Source of the DNA: Imbricaverruca yamaguchii
Lineage: Eukaryota > Arthropoda > Thecostraca > Neoverrucidae
Assembly: GCA_034440575.1 (NCBI GenBank)
Contig: JAOTOL010001662.1
Span: 3,086,501 to 3,150,500 of the forward strand
Length of the DNA: 64,000 nucleotides
Direction: 5' to 3'
Shown here: positions 33,205-45,341 of the stretch, piece after piece
How positions within the stretch are numbered: the stretch's first letter is position 1
Layout: each line of letters starts with the position of its first letter
Translations under genes and position numbers: made by a program
The notes under the pieces: model-generated
Told to the model about the DNA's origin: nothing
The model's input: only the letters and a program-made list of their open reading frames with translations
The model's database searches: none

Positions 33205-34512
33205 TACGAGGGGCGTTCAAAAAGTTCGCGGCCCGACCATGAGGGAGCAGAGATACGAGATCGACTTCATGGACCAAAAATGTTTATTTCTCCACATAAT
33301 CACCGTTCAGACGCACACATTTCTCACAGCGCTTCGCCAGAACCTTCAGGCCCTCTTTGAAGAAATGGGTTTCGAACCCGTCCAGCACGTTCAGGACAGC
33401 TGCCATCGTCTCCTCGTTGTCGGCGAAGACGCGACCGCGGAGCTGTTTCTTCATGTTGGGGAAGAGGTGGTAGTCGGAGGGTGCAAGGTCCGGAGAATAA
33501 GGCGGGTGCGGCAACAACTCGAAGCCGCAGTTCACCGCTTTGTTGATCGCTACCCTGCTCTTGTGCGCCGGTGCGTTGTCCTGGAGCAGGCGCACACCTT
33601 TTTACATCTTTCCACGTCTCTTCTCGATGATTGCCGCTCGCAGCTGTTCCAGAAGGGAGACGTAGTATTCGCCATTAATGGTGCGCCCCTGCTCCAGGAA
33701 ATCGACGAGCAGAACTCCGTCAGCATCCCAGAACACCGTCACCATCACCTTGCCGTCTGACTTCACCACTCTGCACTTCTTTGGTGGCGGTGACGCAGGG
33801 TGCTTACACTGGTGCGACTCGGCCTTGCTCTCAGGGTCGAAGTGTGGCACCCACGTCTGGTCCTGGGTCACAAGTCGTGTCAGGAAATCTTCTGGATCCT
33901 CGTTAAAGAGGTCCAAAATTTCGCGTGACGTCTCCTTGCGAACTTGTTTTTGCTCGGGAGTCAGCAAACGGGGGACCCATCTTGCAGAGACCTTGAACAT
34001 GTTGAGATGCTCATGGAGAATGGTTTCGACGATCCGACAGACATCGGCGTTTCTGCTGCGATGTTTCGGACCGACACACGTCTGTCATTCATCACCAGAT
34101 TCTCCACAGCTTCCACATTTTCTTCAGTCACTGCTGTTGATGGACGATCACTGCGGGGATCATTTTCAATGCTCTGTCGACCAGCTTTGAAGAGAGCTGC
34201 CCACTTTTTGACGCTGCTGTAGGAAAGAGAATCTTCCCCCAGTGTTGCCACCAACTCTTCATGGATAGCTTTTGGTACCTTCTTCTGCAATACCATGAAT
34301 CGAATCACTGCTCTCTGCTGGACGTCGTTCATCTTCGACAAGAATAGCAAACTATGTTACAACAACTAACAGCCTGAAACAAACACAGGACCGATTGGTT
34401 AGTGGTTGCGTCAGTGGACATCTCAATAACACACCATTGGTCACGCCGCGTTGCATGGCGAAATTCCAGCTCCTTCATGGTCGGGCCGCGAACTTTTTGA
34501 ACACCCCTCGTA
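33205..34512 (-). mobile_element. mariner transposon, inactive
   Basis: The element spans 33,207-34,510 (1,304 bp, the usual mariner size) and is flanked by TA on both sides. The terminal inverted repeats begin cgaggggygttcaaaaagtt and continue cgcggcccgaccatga, with one visible mismatch. It contains a transposase read on the minus strand, broken by one frameshift and one stop. It sits inside a purine-rich microsatellite that continues on both sides. Confidence 0.95.
33284..34350 (-). pseudogene. mariner transposase pseudogene (DD34D)
   Basis: The N-terminal helix-turn-helix part starts MNDVQQRAVIRFMVLQKK and continues SYSSVKKWAALFKAG. The frame is lost near 34,030 and regained as FKVSARWVPRLLTPEQKQ. 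The catalytic motifs are TQDQTWV (first Asp; TGDETWV is usual), LLQDNAPAHKS (second Asp) and PYSPDLAPSDYHLFP (third Asp). Exactly 34 residues separate the second and third Asp, the DD34D signature of mariner. A nonsense codon lies at 33,602-33,604, between the first and second catalytic blocks. Confidence 0.93.
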
Positions 34513-34658
34513 GAGGCAGAGGTCGAGGTAAATATAGAGGTAGACAGAGATGAAGAGAGATAAAGGGAGATAAAGGATACAGATAGAGACCGAGATCGAG
34601 ATAGATATAGACACAGAGATAGAGATGAAGAGACAGAGACAGAGACAGAGACAGAGAG

Positions 34659-34708
<50 letters not shown>

Positions 34709-34719
34709 AGGGAGAGAGA
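34513..34719. repeat. Purine-rich microsatellite, right part
   Basis: gagatagagat- and gacagagacagag-type repeats, an atatat run and a final gagaga/ggga run. Probably the other half of the array interrupted by the mariner. Confidence 0.9.
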
Positions 34720-35158
34720 GCGTCAGTGTCATCGCTGCTGGAGGTAGACACCATCGGTAGCGAGTGGACTGACCTTCAGGAGAGCGGCAGGCCTTTGATG
34801 CTGCATATCCCAACGTTGATCTGGAATTATCTCTGTCGACCAATCGATCACGAGCTCGCCCCTAAAAACGGTCCGGCCTTTGTCCTTGGAAACGGCTCCT
34901 TCAGCTACTTCACTCCGCCAGCCGAGGAAAGAGTGCATCACCTGCAACACCACCGGCACCGCTGTCACATTCGCTAACCTCGTGACGGTGGTGATGGTGG
35001 CAGGTCTCGACGTGACGTCTCGCCGTCCGATAATGTGTTGTGTTCACACGTGGCATGTGGTCATACAGCATGTAAAAGGACGTGTCATGTGACAACACGT
35101 GTCACGTGTCCGATCACGTGTCATGTGACCCGTGTCACACATGTCTGCTCTGCCGCAG

Positions 35159-35256
35159 TTCCGCCTGAGATCGAGACGATGAGCAAGGTGGTGCACACGG
35201 GCGCCGGCTACGAGGCCCAGCTCTCCTGCAAGGTCCTTGGACAGCCCCTGCCAAAG
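35159..35256 (+). CDS. klg: Klingon-like protein, exon E (Ig3 first half)
   Basis: Acceptor tctgctctgccgcag|, phase 1 in; donor ccaaag|gtcaga, phase 0 out. Joined to exon D it reads LEVNFPPEIETMSKVV, the normal Ig2-Ig3 linker. It then encodes HTGAGYEAQLSCKVLGQPLPK with the first cysteine of Ig3. The intron just upstream carries several imperfect copies of acgtgtcatgtgac. Confidence 0.92.
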
Positions 35257-35749
35257 GTCAGATCCGAATCGTCATGTCGCAGCGTACTACATCAAGGGTC
35301 TCTTCTATCCATATATTTGTATACAATCCTGGCGTTCTAAGTTACCGGAACTCTGCACTTAAACACGATGAGACGCCAGGTGTTTGCATGACTCTTCGCC
35401 AAAATATTCAAGCCTAATTGTTTCTCTCTTTCGCCGTTACACCGAGCCCGTATGTTAAAAACCGGTACCTTCAGCACTGGACCAAACGTTAGATCCTCCA
35501 AACAATTTTGGAAAAGGTCTATGTTGCCATGCCGCTCGATTAATGCGCGTCAACGTCGTTGTCACCGCTGCCATTGCTACCTATGCGTATCCGCACTAAC
35601 CTTGTGTCCCGTTTCGTTGCCATAGCGACACGCCCAACACTCATGCACCACGCTAGCACGACGTGACGTTTGCTCGTGAGCCGCGCCTTGGAGCCGTTTG
35701 TGCGGATGCGGCTGCGTAGCGCTGCTAGAACGCACCTGATGGTTGTTTG
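35257..35749. other. Intron E-F, first part
   Basis: No gene or element recognised. Confidence 0.5.
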
Positions 35750-35935
35750 TTCACATTACACACCTGTCCACATTACACACCTGTCCACATTACACACCTG
35801 TCCACATTACACACCTGTCCACATCACACACCTGTCCACATCACACACCTTTTCACATTACACACCTGTTCACATTACACACCTGTCCACATTACACACC
35901 TTTCCACATCACACACCTTTTCACATTACACACCT
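35750..35935. repeat. Minisatellite, 17-bp unit, about 10 copies
   Basis: The unit cacattacacacctgtc repeats with small changes (cacatcacacac, ccttttc). Confidence 0.93.
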
Positions 35936-36023
35936 GCCTGACAGCCCGCATCACATGAAAGTCGATGGCTGTGAGCTCAGCACGATAGTGGTAATCGACG
36001 CTCGCTCTGTGCCGATCGCAGCT

Positions 36024-36228
<205 letters not shown>

Positions 36229-38084
36229 AACGTGTGTACGTGCTCATCCTCACACGAGCATATCATGAACAGCAGTCGGAGACAGCGCCCAACATAGCAT
36301 GGGCAGCAATGAAATAGCCGTCCACAGGCGGTGAACAACAGTCAGAGACTGCGGCCCACGCAGCAGGGGTAGCAGTTAGATACTGTGGTCCATGCGGTAA
36401 GGATGCCCACACAGCAGAAGCAGTGGCCAGCCGCACAGCAGGGACATACACCAAGGACGGTAGACCACACAGCACGCATGTCGGCAGAATAGCACAGCTC
36501 TTCCCGAATGCTGCGGCCGCTCAAGCATACTGAAGCGGGAGTGTCGACGTACAAATAAGTCACTAGGCACTGAAAACACACAGCCAAGAGCTCAGCTCGG
36601 GCAAGTTATGGGTACTGAACCACGAGTTATGGACGCTGCAGCACCCGTCGGAAAACGCGAAACTGCATCAAGTCGGGAGGCCGAGGACACTGCTAACACA
36701 GCAGGGGCGGCCTGGGCGCCAGCCGACCGTCCACGCGCCAGGGCGGCAGCCAGTGCCGCCAACACAGCAGGCTGCCAGACGCCAGACCGCCGCCCACGTC
36801 TGGGGCGGGGTGGGGGCGGCGGGCGCCACAGTCGCGCAAGGGACCACCGCCGCACCGAGGCAGCTTCACGCAATCACAGCCCGTCGTCGGCGCCGCTTGG
36901 AGGCCCGCCGATGGACGATTGCCACGCGGTCTCCCGCGATTCTCATCAGAGTGGGAAGCCGGCCAGAAACCTGCCGCGACTCGGGTCTCATCAGCTGACG
37001 AAGACAGACTAAGTCGCCCTGCTATGCACAATGTCCTGCCCGGTGACCACACGATTCATGTCCAAGGATGGACGACTGAACGAAAGGATGTTCGTGTCTC
37101 AGCATGTTCGTGCAATTTGTGTATCTAATTCGATCAATGTTCGCGTTGAAATCGAGCCTCCGACCTTCCGTTTGACATCAATCATGTCATTTGCAATCAA
37201 GTCTTTTCAGAGTGAGCGTACTCAGGATAAGTAAAGTGTGTTTTTATCGGCACAAAATGTCCCTGCATTCAAAGCAACCTAAAGCGTAAATAACCAACGA
37301 GGGCGTGCTGTGCCAAAGTTTCCAGCGACGGAATTCACCCATTGACGTTCCGGTTACGAGTCACCAAAGTCACCAAATCAGGCCAGGTGTGCCGACTTCG
37401 AAGCCTCGAGCGTTGCTCTGACGACCACCTGATGCCCTATCAGCTGATCGTCTGACCGAGATCGGGGCGGCACCGGAACCGCGCACCACTCGTCACGGAT
37501 TCGAGTCGCGGCACGTGCGCCGGCCCAGCGCCGGCAAAAAGGCGGCCCGGGGCTGGCCGCCCCGCCGTGTTTTTGCGCCGCACTTATCGCGAAGTAATTG
37601 CTGACATCCAAATGCGGGGCGGCGTGGTGTGTGAAGCTGCACAGCCTCCGGTCGCGGGTCGAAGCCGCTCAAGACTGCTGCTCGCGGTGCACAGCTCAGG
37701 GTGTCAGCGAACGCATCCGTTAGAGACCAATGCGACTGATGTGTGGTGTTCCTCCGGTTTACTTGTCCAAATATGCATCGCAACTTCAGTGACGCCGACT
37801 CGAAAACTCTGGCACCTTTGGTTGTATTGAAATGCAGGCAAGAATTTGGATTTCAAACGGTCTGAAATGACCGAGTTGACCGGCACTCAAACCAAGTGCA
37901 CCCGCTCCAGCCTAGCGCGGAGGTAGACTTAACGGTGATGAAAACACAGCCAGAGTATGACAGCATCTCCAGCTCGACGAAAACCTCATCCCGAGTTCGA
38001 GCTCGACGCGACGGCGATTGTAGCGCAACGGGAAGCCAGTGGCCGACCGGCGACGACTCGACCGCTACTCGCTGTACCCGCTGA
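36229..38084. other. Intron E-F, anonymous DNA
   Basis: Open frames are short, overlap on both strands and have no recognised domain. Moderately GC-rich at 36.6-37.0 and 37.4-37.7 kb. Confidence 0.45.
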
Positions 38085-38450
38085 CCGGCGACTCGACCTC
38101 TACCCGCTGCACCCGCTGACCTTCACCCGCTCACCGGCGACTCGACCTCGACCAGCTGTACCCGCTGACCTTCACCCGCTGACCTTCACCCGCTGACCGG
38201 CGACTCTACCTCTACCCGCTGTACCCGCTGACCTTCACCCGCTGACCTTCACCCGCTGACCTTCACCCGCTGACCGGCGACTCTACCTCGACCAGCTGTA
38301 TCCGCTGACCGGCGACTCGACCTCTACCCGCTGTACCCGCTGACCTTCACCCGCTGACCGGCGACTCTACCTCGACCAGCTGTATCCGCTGACCGGCGAC
38401 TTAGCCCCACCCGCTGTACCCGCTGACCTTTACCCGCTGACTGGCGACTC
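38085..38450. repeat. Complex tandem repeat, cccgctgacc-based
   Basis: Interleaved short units, cccgctgaccttca (14 bp) and ggcgactcgacctctacccg, in irregular higher-order arrangement. Confidence 0.9.
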
Positions 38451-39221
38451 GACTTCTCGTCGCTGTACCATTGGCGCACTGCTTAAAAAGCGTTGAATCA
38501 CCGACCATGCTAGCCTGGACACTGGCAGGAGTGATTTTTAGAGGCATGCCGGACGACAAAGGTCACTAGCGATTTTAACCTTGGCCGCTTTTTTCTTCTT
38601 CTCTAGCGGTGGCAGAGAGCCATCCGCCAGACAATGCTTTGGTAGTGAAAGGGCTTCGTTAATCTGGATTATGTGGCATCCAGTTATGGGCAAGAAGCTA
38701 GAAAGGAAAGATGAGACGCCGGCAAACAAAGACCGTGGCGTAAAGGGCCGATACGTACATAGCATACAGTTCATATACGAACTTACATACATGCATAATC
38801 TGGACGTTTGTAGGGTGGGCAGCTTCGCAGCCTACGAAGAGGCTCCACTGCCCACCTGCGACCTGAAACGAAGCGGAGGCCCGGCGCCTAGGACGAGTCG
38901 TGGGCGCCAGGCCCGACTTTGTACGTATAGGTATTTGTTTAAGTTAAAGCTTGGAAAACTCTGAGATGGGGAAAACCAAGCTGCTTGAGAAACCCGTGGG
39001 GAAAAACCAAGTGGGATCTTACCAGGGAAACCGTCTGTTTTTGCCGAATTGAATCGGTTCGTGCCTACCTAATGTGAAATAACCTATATGTATGTGTTTC
39101 ACGACGACGGAGAGGCTGATAGCGTTTAACTTCAAATTACTTGCTCAAGTTTGGTGCTGTGCAGAAAGGCAAAAAGTAATTCAAGGAGCTCCGGGTGCTT
39201 CGGCTTTGCAGCGAAAGTGGA
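38451..39221. other. Intron E-F, no gene recognised
   Basis: Unique-looking sequence without a supported feature. Confidence 0.45.
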
Positions 39222-39391
39222 ATCCGACATTTGGCGTGTAAGAAAGGAGTGGGGGACGTTATAATCCGACATTTGGCGTGTAAGAAAGTAGTGGGGGACG
39301 TTATAATCCGACATTTGGCGTGTAAGAAAGGAGTGGGGGACGTTATAATCCGACATTTGGCGTGTAAGAAAGGAGTGGGGGACGTTATAAT
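39222..39391. repeat. Minisatellite, 42-bp unit, 4 copies
   Basis: The unit aatccgacatttggcgtgta plus agaaaggagtgggggacgtt and at repeats four times with one substitution (aggagt/agtagt). It is a multiple of 3, hence spurious frames on both strands. Confidence 0.95.
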
Positions 39392-39633
39392 TGGTATGTA
39401 GGGTAGATAAGCAAAAAAAAAATGTTCGACAGAGTTATGCACGTCACAGATTTGGCAAGGCGGAGCGTGGGGAAGTTGGCGGAGGAGGAAATCGTGGGTG
39501 AGTGTTGTATGTCAGAGTCGGAGCCGAGCAAAGGAAGATTTCGTGTGCGCGTGTGTAATGTCGAGAGGAAGGCCATTTGGAGAGAAAGGATTTAATGTGG
39601 TGTAAATGTGTGATGTTGTGGTTTCAGCATGCC

Positions 39634-39717
39634 TGGATATATCTTATTTATTGATTATTTGGGCTTAAGGGCGCGTGGACTACTAAGGTCATTTTGCGCC
39701 CATGGATATATCTTATT
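39634..39717 (-). mobile_element. Solo LINE-tail hairpin insertion with 15-bp target duplication
   Basis: The 54-bp insert 39,649-39,702 reads on the minus strand tgggcgcaaaatgaccttag, then a loop, cgcgcccttaagcccaaata and a short tail. It is flanked by perfect 15-bp direct repeats tggatatatcttatt (39,634-39,648 and 39,703-39,717). The insert consists only of the hairpin and tail that end the LINEs at 3.6 and 27.6 kb. Confidence 0.8.
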
Positions 39718-39724
39718 AATAACT

Positions 39725-40008
39725 GATTTGCTGGGACAAAAGGTCACCGGGGGCACCGGGAGGTTGGGGGGGAGACCAATCGCTCGACAAGCGAGCTCAT
39801 CCGCTCGCTCGTTGCCCGGTATCACCATGTGGCCAGGACCCAGAGCAGTGAGTTGGAGGTGAGCATGACAGGTGTAGTAGAGTTGACGGATAGCGTGGAG
39901 TGTGGGATGTGAGGTGTTGTGTTTGGCTGCGAAAGCGTCAATGGATGAAGGTGTTAGTGCAGATGATAGTGCGTGTGGTGATATTGTGTTGAATAATGTG
40001 TTGTACAC
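39725..40008 (-). mobile_element. LINE fragment, RNase H domain
   Basis: The minus-strand frame contains TLHAIRQLYYTCHAHLQLTA and GPGHMVIPGNERADELACRA, the last third of a LINE RNase H domain (the usual W.PGH.GI.GNE.AD). The upstream RT and the remaining RNase H are absent, and no element boundary was identified. Confidence 0.75.
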
Positions 40009-40269
40009 AGGTTAGGGTTTCCACTAACTCTGCCGTGTAAACCAAATGGTGTGGTGTTAATTTGGTTTGGCCAAAATTGGGTCCACCGCACCTACGTTAT
40101 GTTCTTGGCTCTGGAGAGTTCATTTTGGGGGATATTTGTAGAGAGAATGGAATCAGTAAAGGAAAGCGAAATCGAAATCGACCAGGGCCATACAAATTGT
40201 TTTGTTGAAATGTCAAAATTTTGTGTTTTCAAGTTTTGTTTAATTTTCCTTTTCTGATGAGTAGAGCTG

Positions 40270-40690
40270 ACCGAAAAACATTGTTCGAAGTCGATTTGCT
40301 GTAATAAAAATGTTCACTTTAGCCATAATCTTCTATTTTAACTCTAATAGGCAAATTGTAAAACTAATAAATAGTCAAAAACTAAAAAATCCTCATTCAT
40401 TTTGCTGCACCCCTAAAGATAAGCAAACGTTGAAAGTTTCATTAAAATATCTATCCGTTAAAGCGTGACGACTGGTTTAACTTTTTTGGAGGTGACCTCA
40501 CTTAACCTAAACTAACTAGTTGACCCTAGATCGTCTGACTTCAAAAGTTGTACACAACATGCCAAATTGATGTGCGAAAAGGCATGCCAAATTTCGGCGA
40601 GATGCCACGCGACGTTTTTTCTCACTATCCGCGAAAATCCTGAGGGGTTGAAGAACCCCCCGAGACGGCGCGGGTTAAAGTTGCAGGTGG
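40270..40690 (-). repeat. Dispersed repeat family, copy 3
   Basis: Minus-oriented copy of the 18.45-kb family. It shows gcgtgacgactggtttaact, ggaggtgacctcacttaacc, acaacatgccaaattgatgt, tatccgcgaaaatcctgagg and cccgagacggcgcgggttaa. About 420 bp is alignable with the copy at 63.58 kb. Confidence 0.8.
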
Positions 40691-40879
40691 CGAGTGTTGT
40701 TTATCGTCATAGTCATAGTCATAGTTGTATATTGAGTTCTCCATGTTCATGGCTTTTCAGCACTCGCGTCAATACATAGTTCAATCATAATAGAGACACT
40801 CGAATTATGAAAAACACTAAATAACGCAAAACGTCCATGAAAAGATATCAAATGATAAAACATACAATCAAATACGCCC

Positions 40880-43343
40880 TTGAGCATCAACCCTATTATT
40901 CCACGTGCTGGCTGCCCGATACAGATAGCTGCGCCTCGCAGCTTCCGTATTCATGCGGGCAGCTTTAATTTGTTTGCGTCAGTTCCTCGAGTGCTCCTAC
41001 TGGAGATTTCGGAGCGGAACTTGATACTGCTAGCCAATGTAAGGGGGACAGATGTTGCAAGCAGTCTTCCAATCATAGCCAAATCGCGCTGCTGAAGCAT
41101 GTTGTCGAACTTCACCCAATCCAGGGCCTCTGGCGCCGCCGTAATGTGCTCTCGTCGACTTAAGCCAGAAACGATACGTGCGCCGAAATTAATGACCTTT
41201 TGAATTCGGTGTTTCTGAGCTTTGTTGCAGCTCATCAAACAGTTATATTATAATAGATATGGGGAAAAACCAATACCTGAACCAGCAACTTTTTCACTTC
41301 GAGGGAATTTTGTGCCGTAATTTTGACAACCCGACGAGAACACAGTAGCATCGGCGAGTTACTTCGGATATGCTTTTTCCCATGATAAAGCTGAATCTAC
41401 ATAGATGCCGATAATTTTGGCGTGCGGCGAGGGCTTCATTTCGTTGTTCCCAAATGTGATAGAGAATTTTCGCCCAGTTCCAGACGCCGAGATTTTACAA
41501 TTATTAGTTCCGTTTTGCTAGGGTTGTTTTTGAACCGATTTTGGGCAAACCAAGTTAGAACCATACTCAAGGTGTGCTCTACTCGTTGTTTTAATACTTC
41601 AAAATTTGCCGGAGTGTCTGAGTCCAAAAATTGTACGTCATCAGCGTAGGCGACCTGTTTTCCGTCTGGGAGATGAGCTCCAAGGTCGTTGGTGAAAATC
41701 AAATATAATTTTGGGCCACACAGAGAACTTTCAATCACACCGTGGGTCACTGGTAGCGCCCCAACGGAGCTGCCCTGAATTGTCTGAGTTCGACCATGCA
41801 GCCAATCCCTAAACCAATGATCGTCAATGCCGTACCAGCCCATCTTATCTAACAGCCAACCGTGTTTCACAGTGTCAAACGCACGAGACGTATGCGCTGT
41901 TAGGAGGGTTACCACACGACCACAGTCTATACTTGTTGACATAAAATTTACGATGTCCAACATTGCTGTCTCCGTAGAATGCCTACTTCGAAAACCGTGC
42001 TGATTTGGGCACAACATGGTTGTCTTCCAAATACGTGGAAAGCTGGAGACAAACCAATTTTTCGCAAAGCTTGCCAACAACGCTCAATATCGATATGGTT
42101 CTAAAATTCCCTGGGTCGCTACGATCGCCCTTCTTATACAGCGGCAAAACGCTCGCCTCCTTCCATCCGGCTGAAACGTCCCAGTGCGCAGTGAACTATT
42201 CACTATGTGCAGCAAATGCTGGCCTATTATGCCAGAGGTCGTCCTCAGCATTTCAATATTGCTATATTCCATCATTGCTACAAGCGCGCGAATCCCCCAT
42301 GGTCTTAAGCGCAAATGAAAGTTCGGGAAGCGTCACAGTCCTAGCTCTAAGCGCACTACTGCACACGCGAAGCGGCCGTGGGGACAGTGGCTTCCCTTGT
42401 GGAGCAGCGGCCAGCGCAGTGGCGACATCTGGACCAGCGCTGACGAAATGTCGGTACAGCCTCTCCGCCCAGGCAGGATCATTGTGTGCTGGTGTGTCCA
42501 TTCTGGGCTCCGGTTTCTTAGATGCCAGCAGGAAACGCCGAACCTTAGTTCAGGGTTTCGTCCTAGAATTTCTATACGAAAGAGCGTAAAACTCTGAACA
42601 GGCTATGTACCGTGCCCTTTTGACCGCATTTCGGCTGTCCTTGTACATCTGCTGTATCGTCGCGTTTGCTGGATCCTGGTCCCTGGCCTCCCGCGCTCAG
42701 TCGCGACTCTGCATAGAGTCTCTGAGATCCTCGTTGCCCTGTAGCCACGGGCATGGTGGGTGTTTGAGTTTAACATCCCGGAGAGGCATGCGTACATCAA
42801 TCCGGGGCTGCCACACAGCACGCCAGGCGTCCCACTTCTCTGTGGTGGTTTCAACAGTGTAAACTTGTCCCCAGTCGGCCTGCAGTAAATCGAGGCACAG
42901 GGCATCCTTGTTGACGTTTCTGGATGACCGGACTTGGATAACCTGTGATTTGGGGCGCACACGCTTAACCGAAACGTTGACAGCGACGATATCGTGGTCG
43001 CTGAATGAGCATTTCACGACACGTGGATCGGTCGTGAGGTCGGGTCTCGTCGTGATAATGTGGTCGATGAGGGTGGCCGTAGTCGGGGTGGTACGGGTTG
43101 GCGCGCTGATGAGCTGCTGGAACGCAAGCTCCTGAAGCATCTCGATGTACCGCTAAACACCCATGTCGCATTTGGTTTGAGTAAGCCCAGGTTTATATCA
43201 CCCAGCACGTAGGACGGCTGATTCTTTGTAAGCACATGCGTTAGCTGATGGTGCACGTCCTCCAGTGTTGAAGCAATTGGCGCTTTCAGTGGTCGATATA
43301 ACACTCGAGTATGAACGGAGATTTGCCTAGGAAACGTAGCCAC
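40880..43343 (-). mobile_element. Decayed CR1/L2-group LINE, endonuclease to RT C-terminus
   Basis: Read on the minus strand. The endonuclease part lies at 43.34-42.6 kb (YVLGDINLGLL, TLIDHIITTRPDL, SDHDIV). RT follows at 42.3-41.4 kb (QHGFRSRHSTETAML, AFDTVKHGWLLDKMGWYGI, LIFTNDLGAHLPDG and the YADD box VAYADDVQF). The C-terminal tail is at 41.2-40.88 kb (SGLSRREHITAAPEALDW; ARRSYLYRAASTWNN). There is no RNase H. Several frameshifts and stops interrupt it, so it is old and inactive. CR1/L2-group assignment is by the style of the RT motifs. Confidence 0.88.
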
Positions 43344-43344
43344 A

Positions 43345-44688
43345 TACTTTCTAATGGGTTTAGGAAGTCGATGGTATGTTGCGAGTATTATGTAGTTTAG
43401 GAGATGTCCGCATAATAGATGACAGTGTTCCGTACGTCTGTCGGTTCTGTGGTGTAGCGTTAATTAATTGTCAGTTGTGTAAATCTGCTATGTGGAGATC
43501 TGCCCTTTGCGAAGGAGTGAATTTGGGTCCAAATTTTGTCCATGGAAATTAAACGATTGAATTAGTTGGAATAAAGTTGCCAGCTGCATATTTTTAGCGA
43601 CAAGGATAGTCCTGTTTAATCCTCGCGGGCTTCTGTGCACTGATATTTGTTTGCGAAATTTTCCCTGAACTCGCCGCCGCAAAGCGACGGCGCGGTGGCA
43701 TTGACCGCTCGCCTTCTGCAAATCCCCTCAGTGTGATCAGGGATTATTCGGCGCCAGATTCGGCTCCCGGTTGGCGCGGCACTGCTTTGTCCGCCCAATT
43801 AGCAGCTACTTGGCTCCTGTCGCGATGCCGCCGCGGCGACAAAAACGGCGCACACCGGCGTCCAGGCGGTCCGCTCAGAACGCTATTCGCATCCCTTACA
43901 CGCGCCGTAAACTGGCGTGTTTTTACGGCGACGGCGGCGCCTGCTAACACGGACAGACGTCCCGTTTTTTTTCCCCACTTTTTCATGGTATGTGCGCGCT
44001 TTCTGATTCATGGCTTCGGGGTGGGCTTTTGTTTCGTCTTCGTGTGATGGCCGCGGCGTTTTTGCGGCGACGGCAGTTCGTCTCACATGGCAAGGGCCAG
44101 CTGACTGACGCGCGAGGGTGGCGCGGGACGGTGAGAAAGGCAGCGGGGATGAGGACAGACTTCGGCCGGTCCAGCAGTGCAGGAAGCCACTGAGCAGTGT
44201 GGTACACGTGACCGGCATGGCGTCACGACTTGTCGGTCACGTGACTCCGTCTGCCTTGGTGCGGCACGTGTAACATCTCGGATATAACGATATCGAAGTA
44301 ACCGGTTTAAATACTACGTCTTCGAAACGTCACTGCAGTCGTACTCAGACATGATACCAACAGAACACACCCGACGAGCACTAGATCGGCGATAACACCC
44401 ATGCAAAACAAACGAAGCACAACAGCAGAGGGGTAAAAGTTTGGTATTGCACAAATTCTGGTTGCAACCAATTCGGTTGGCCAGTACATTAACATTGATA
44501 GTATGGGTGTTGATTTCTGAAAATCATTGTTGGCAAAATACATGAAGACAATGGGCAGACAGAAATGGATGGGAGGCACACTTCATAGGGTCCCATGTTA
44601 AAAGCTGAGATTATTGGTAGGGCAGGGCAAAGCCGACATTTAGGGGACACTTGCCCCCTCGACAGTATATAAAACAACACCCCTGACT
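43345..44688. other. Intron E-F, no gene recognised
   Basis: GC-rich block at 43.65-44.2 kb with recurring cggcgac and gcggcg motifs on both strands, and overlapping frames without domains. Confidence 0.4.
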
Positions 44689-44782
44689 AGTGAGCACCAC
44701 TCGGAGTGCCGAGCAGTTCAGTGAGCACCACTCTGAGTGCTGAGCAGTTCAGTGAGCACCACTCGGAGTGCCGAGCAGTTCA
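44689..44782. repeat. 31-bp tandem repeat, 3 copies
   Basis: The unit gtgagcaccactcggagtgc plus cgagcagttca repeats three times; each holds the imperfect palindrome gcaccactcggagtgc. Confidence 0.93.
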
Positions 44783-45103
44783 GGGCAGTAGTCGGGGCCA
44801 GCACCACTGAGACCCCGGGGTTCCGCCTGTAAACCAGCTGCAGCCACGTGGACTGCTTCGTCAGATGTAACCAGTTGGACAGAAGGCGAAGTCGACATTC
44901 ATCAGATACGCACAACTGATCAGATATTCACAACTGCGGATGGATCTTCAGAAGATGCGGCGCATCTCCCTGACTGAATTTTCAACTCGGTTGCAGGGAT
45001 TGAACGGAAAGAAAAAGCTGAAGCCTACAGTCAGCCAATCAGCGACGAAAGCAGAACGAGGAATACCTTGCACGAAGCGGAATAATAAAAGGCGCAATCT
45101 CAA

Positions 45104-45341
45104 TAACACAGCCACAGTCACTTCTTCCTGAAAATGTTGATCTGTGTTGCTTAATCATACAGCTATATAAACTGCTTCCAATTGTCCGTAATGCTACAAT
45201 CGTATTTTGATAAAAACATATATAACACAGCCACAGTCACTTCTTCCTGAAAATGTTGATCTGTGTTGCTTAATCATACAGCTATATAAACTGCTTCCAA
45301 TTGTCCGTAATGCTACAATCGTATTTTGATAAAAACGTATC
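45104..45341. repeat. 119-bp tandem duplication
   Basis: The segment from taacacagccacagtcactt to tattttgataaaaac occurs twice in direct succession with a period of 119 bp and almost no differences. Confidence 0.95.

Noticed and set aside
32053..33277. Long frames on both strands across the 24-bp array and GA microsatellite
   Set aside because: Low-complexity translation (TVHVRERS, FPDVDCRT, RERERE) with no unique domain.
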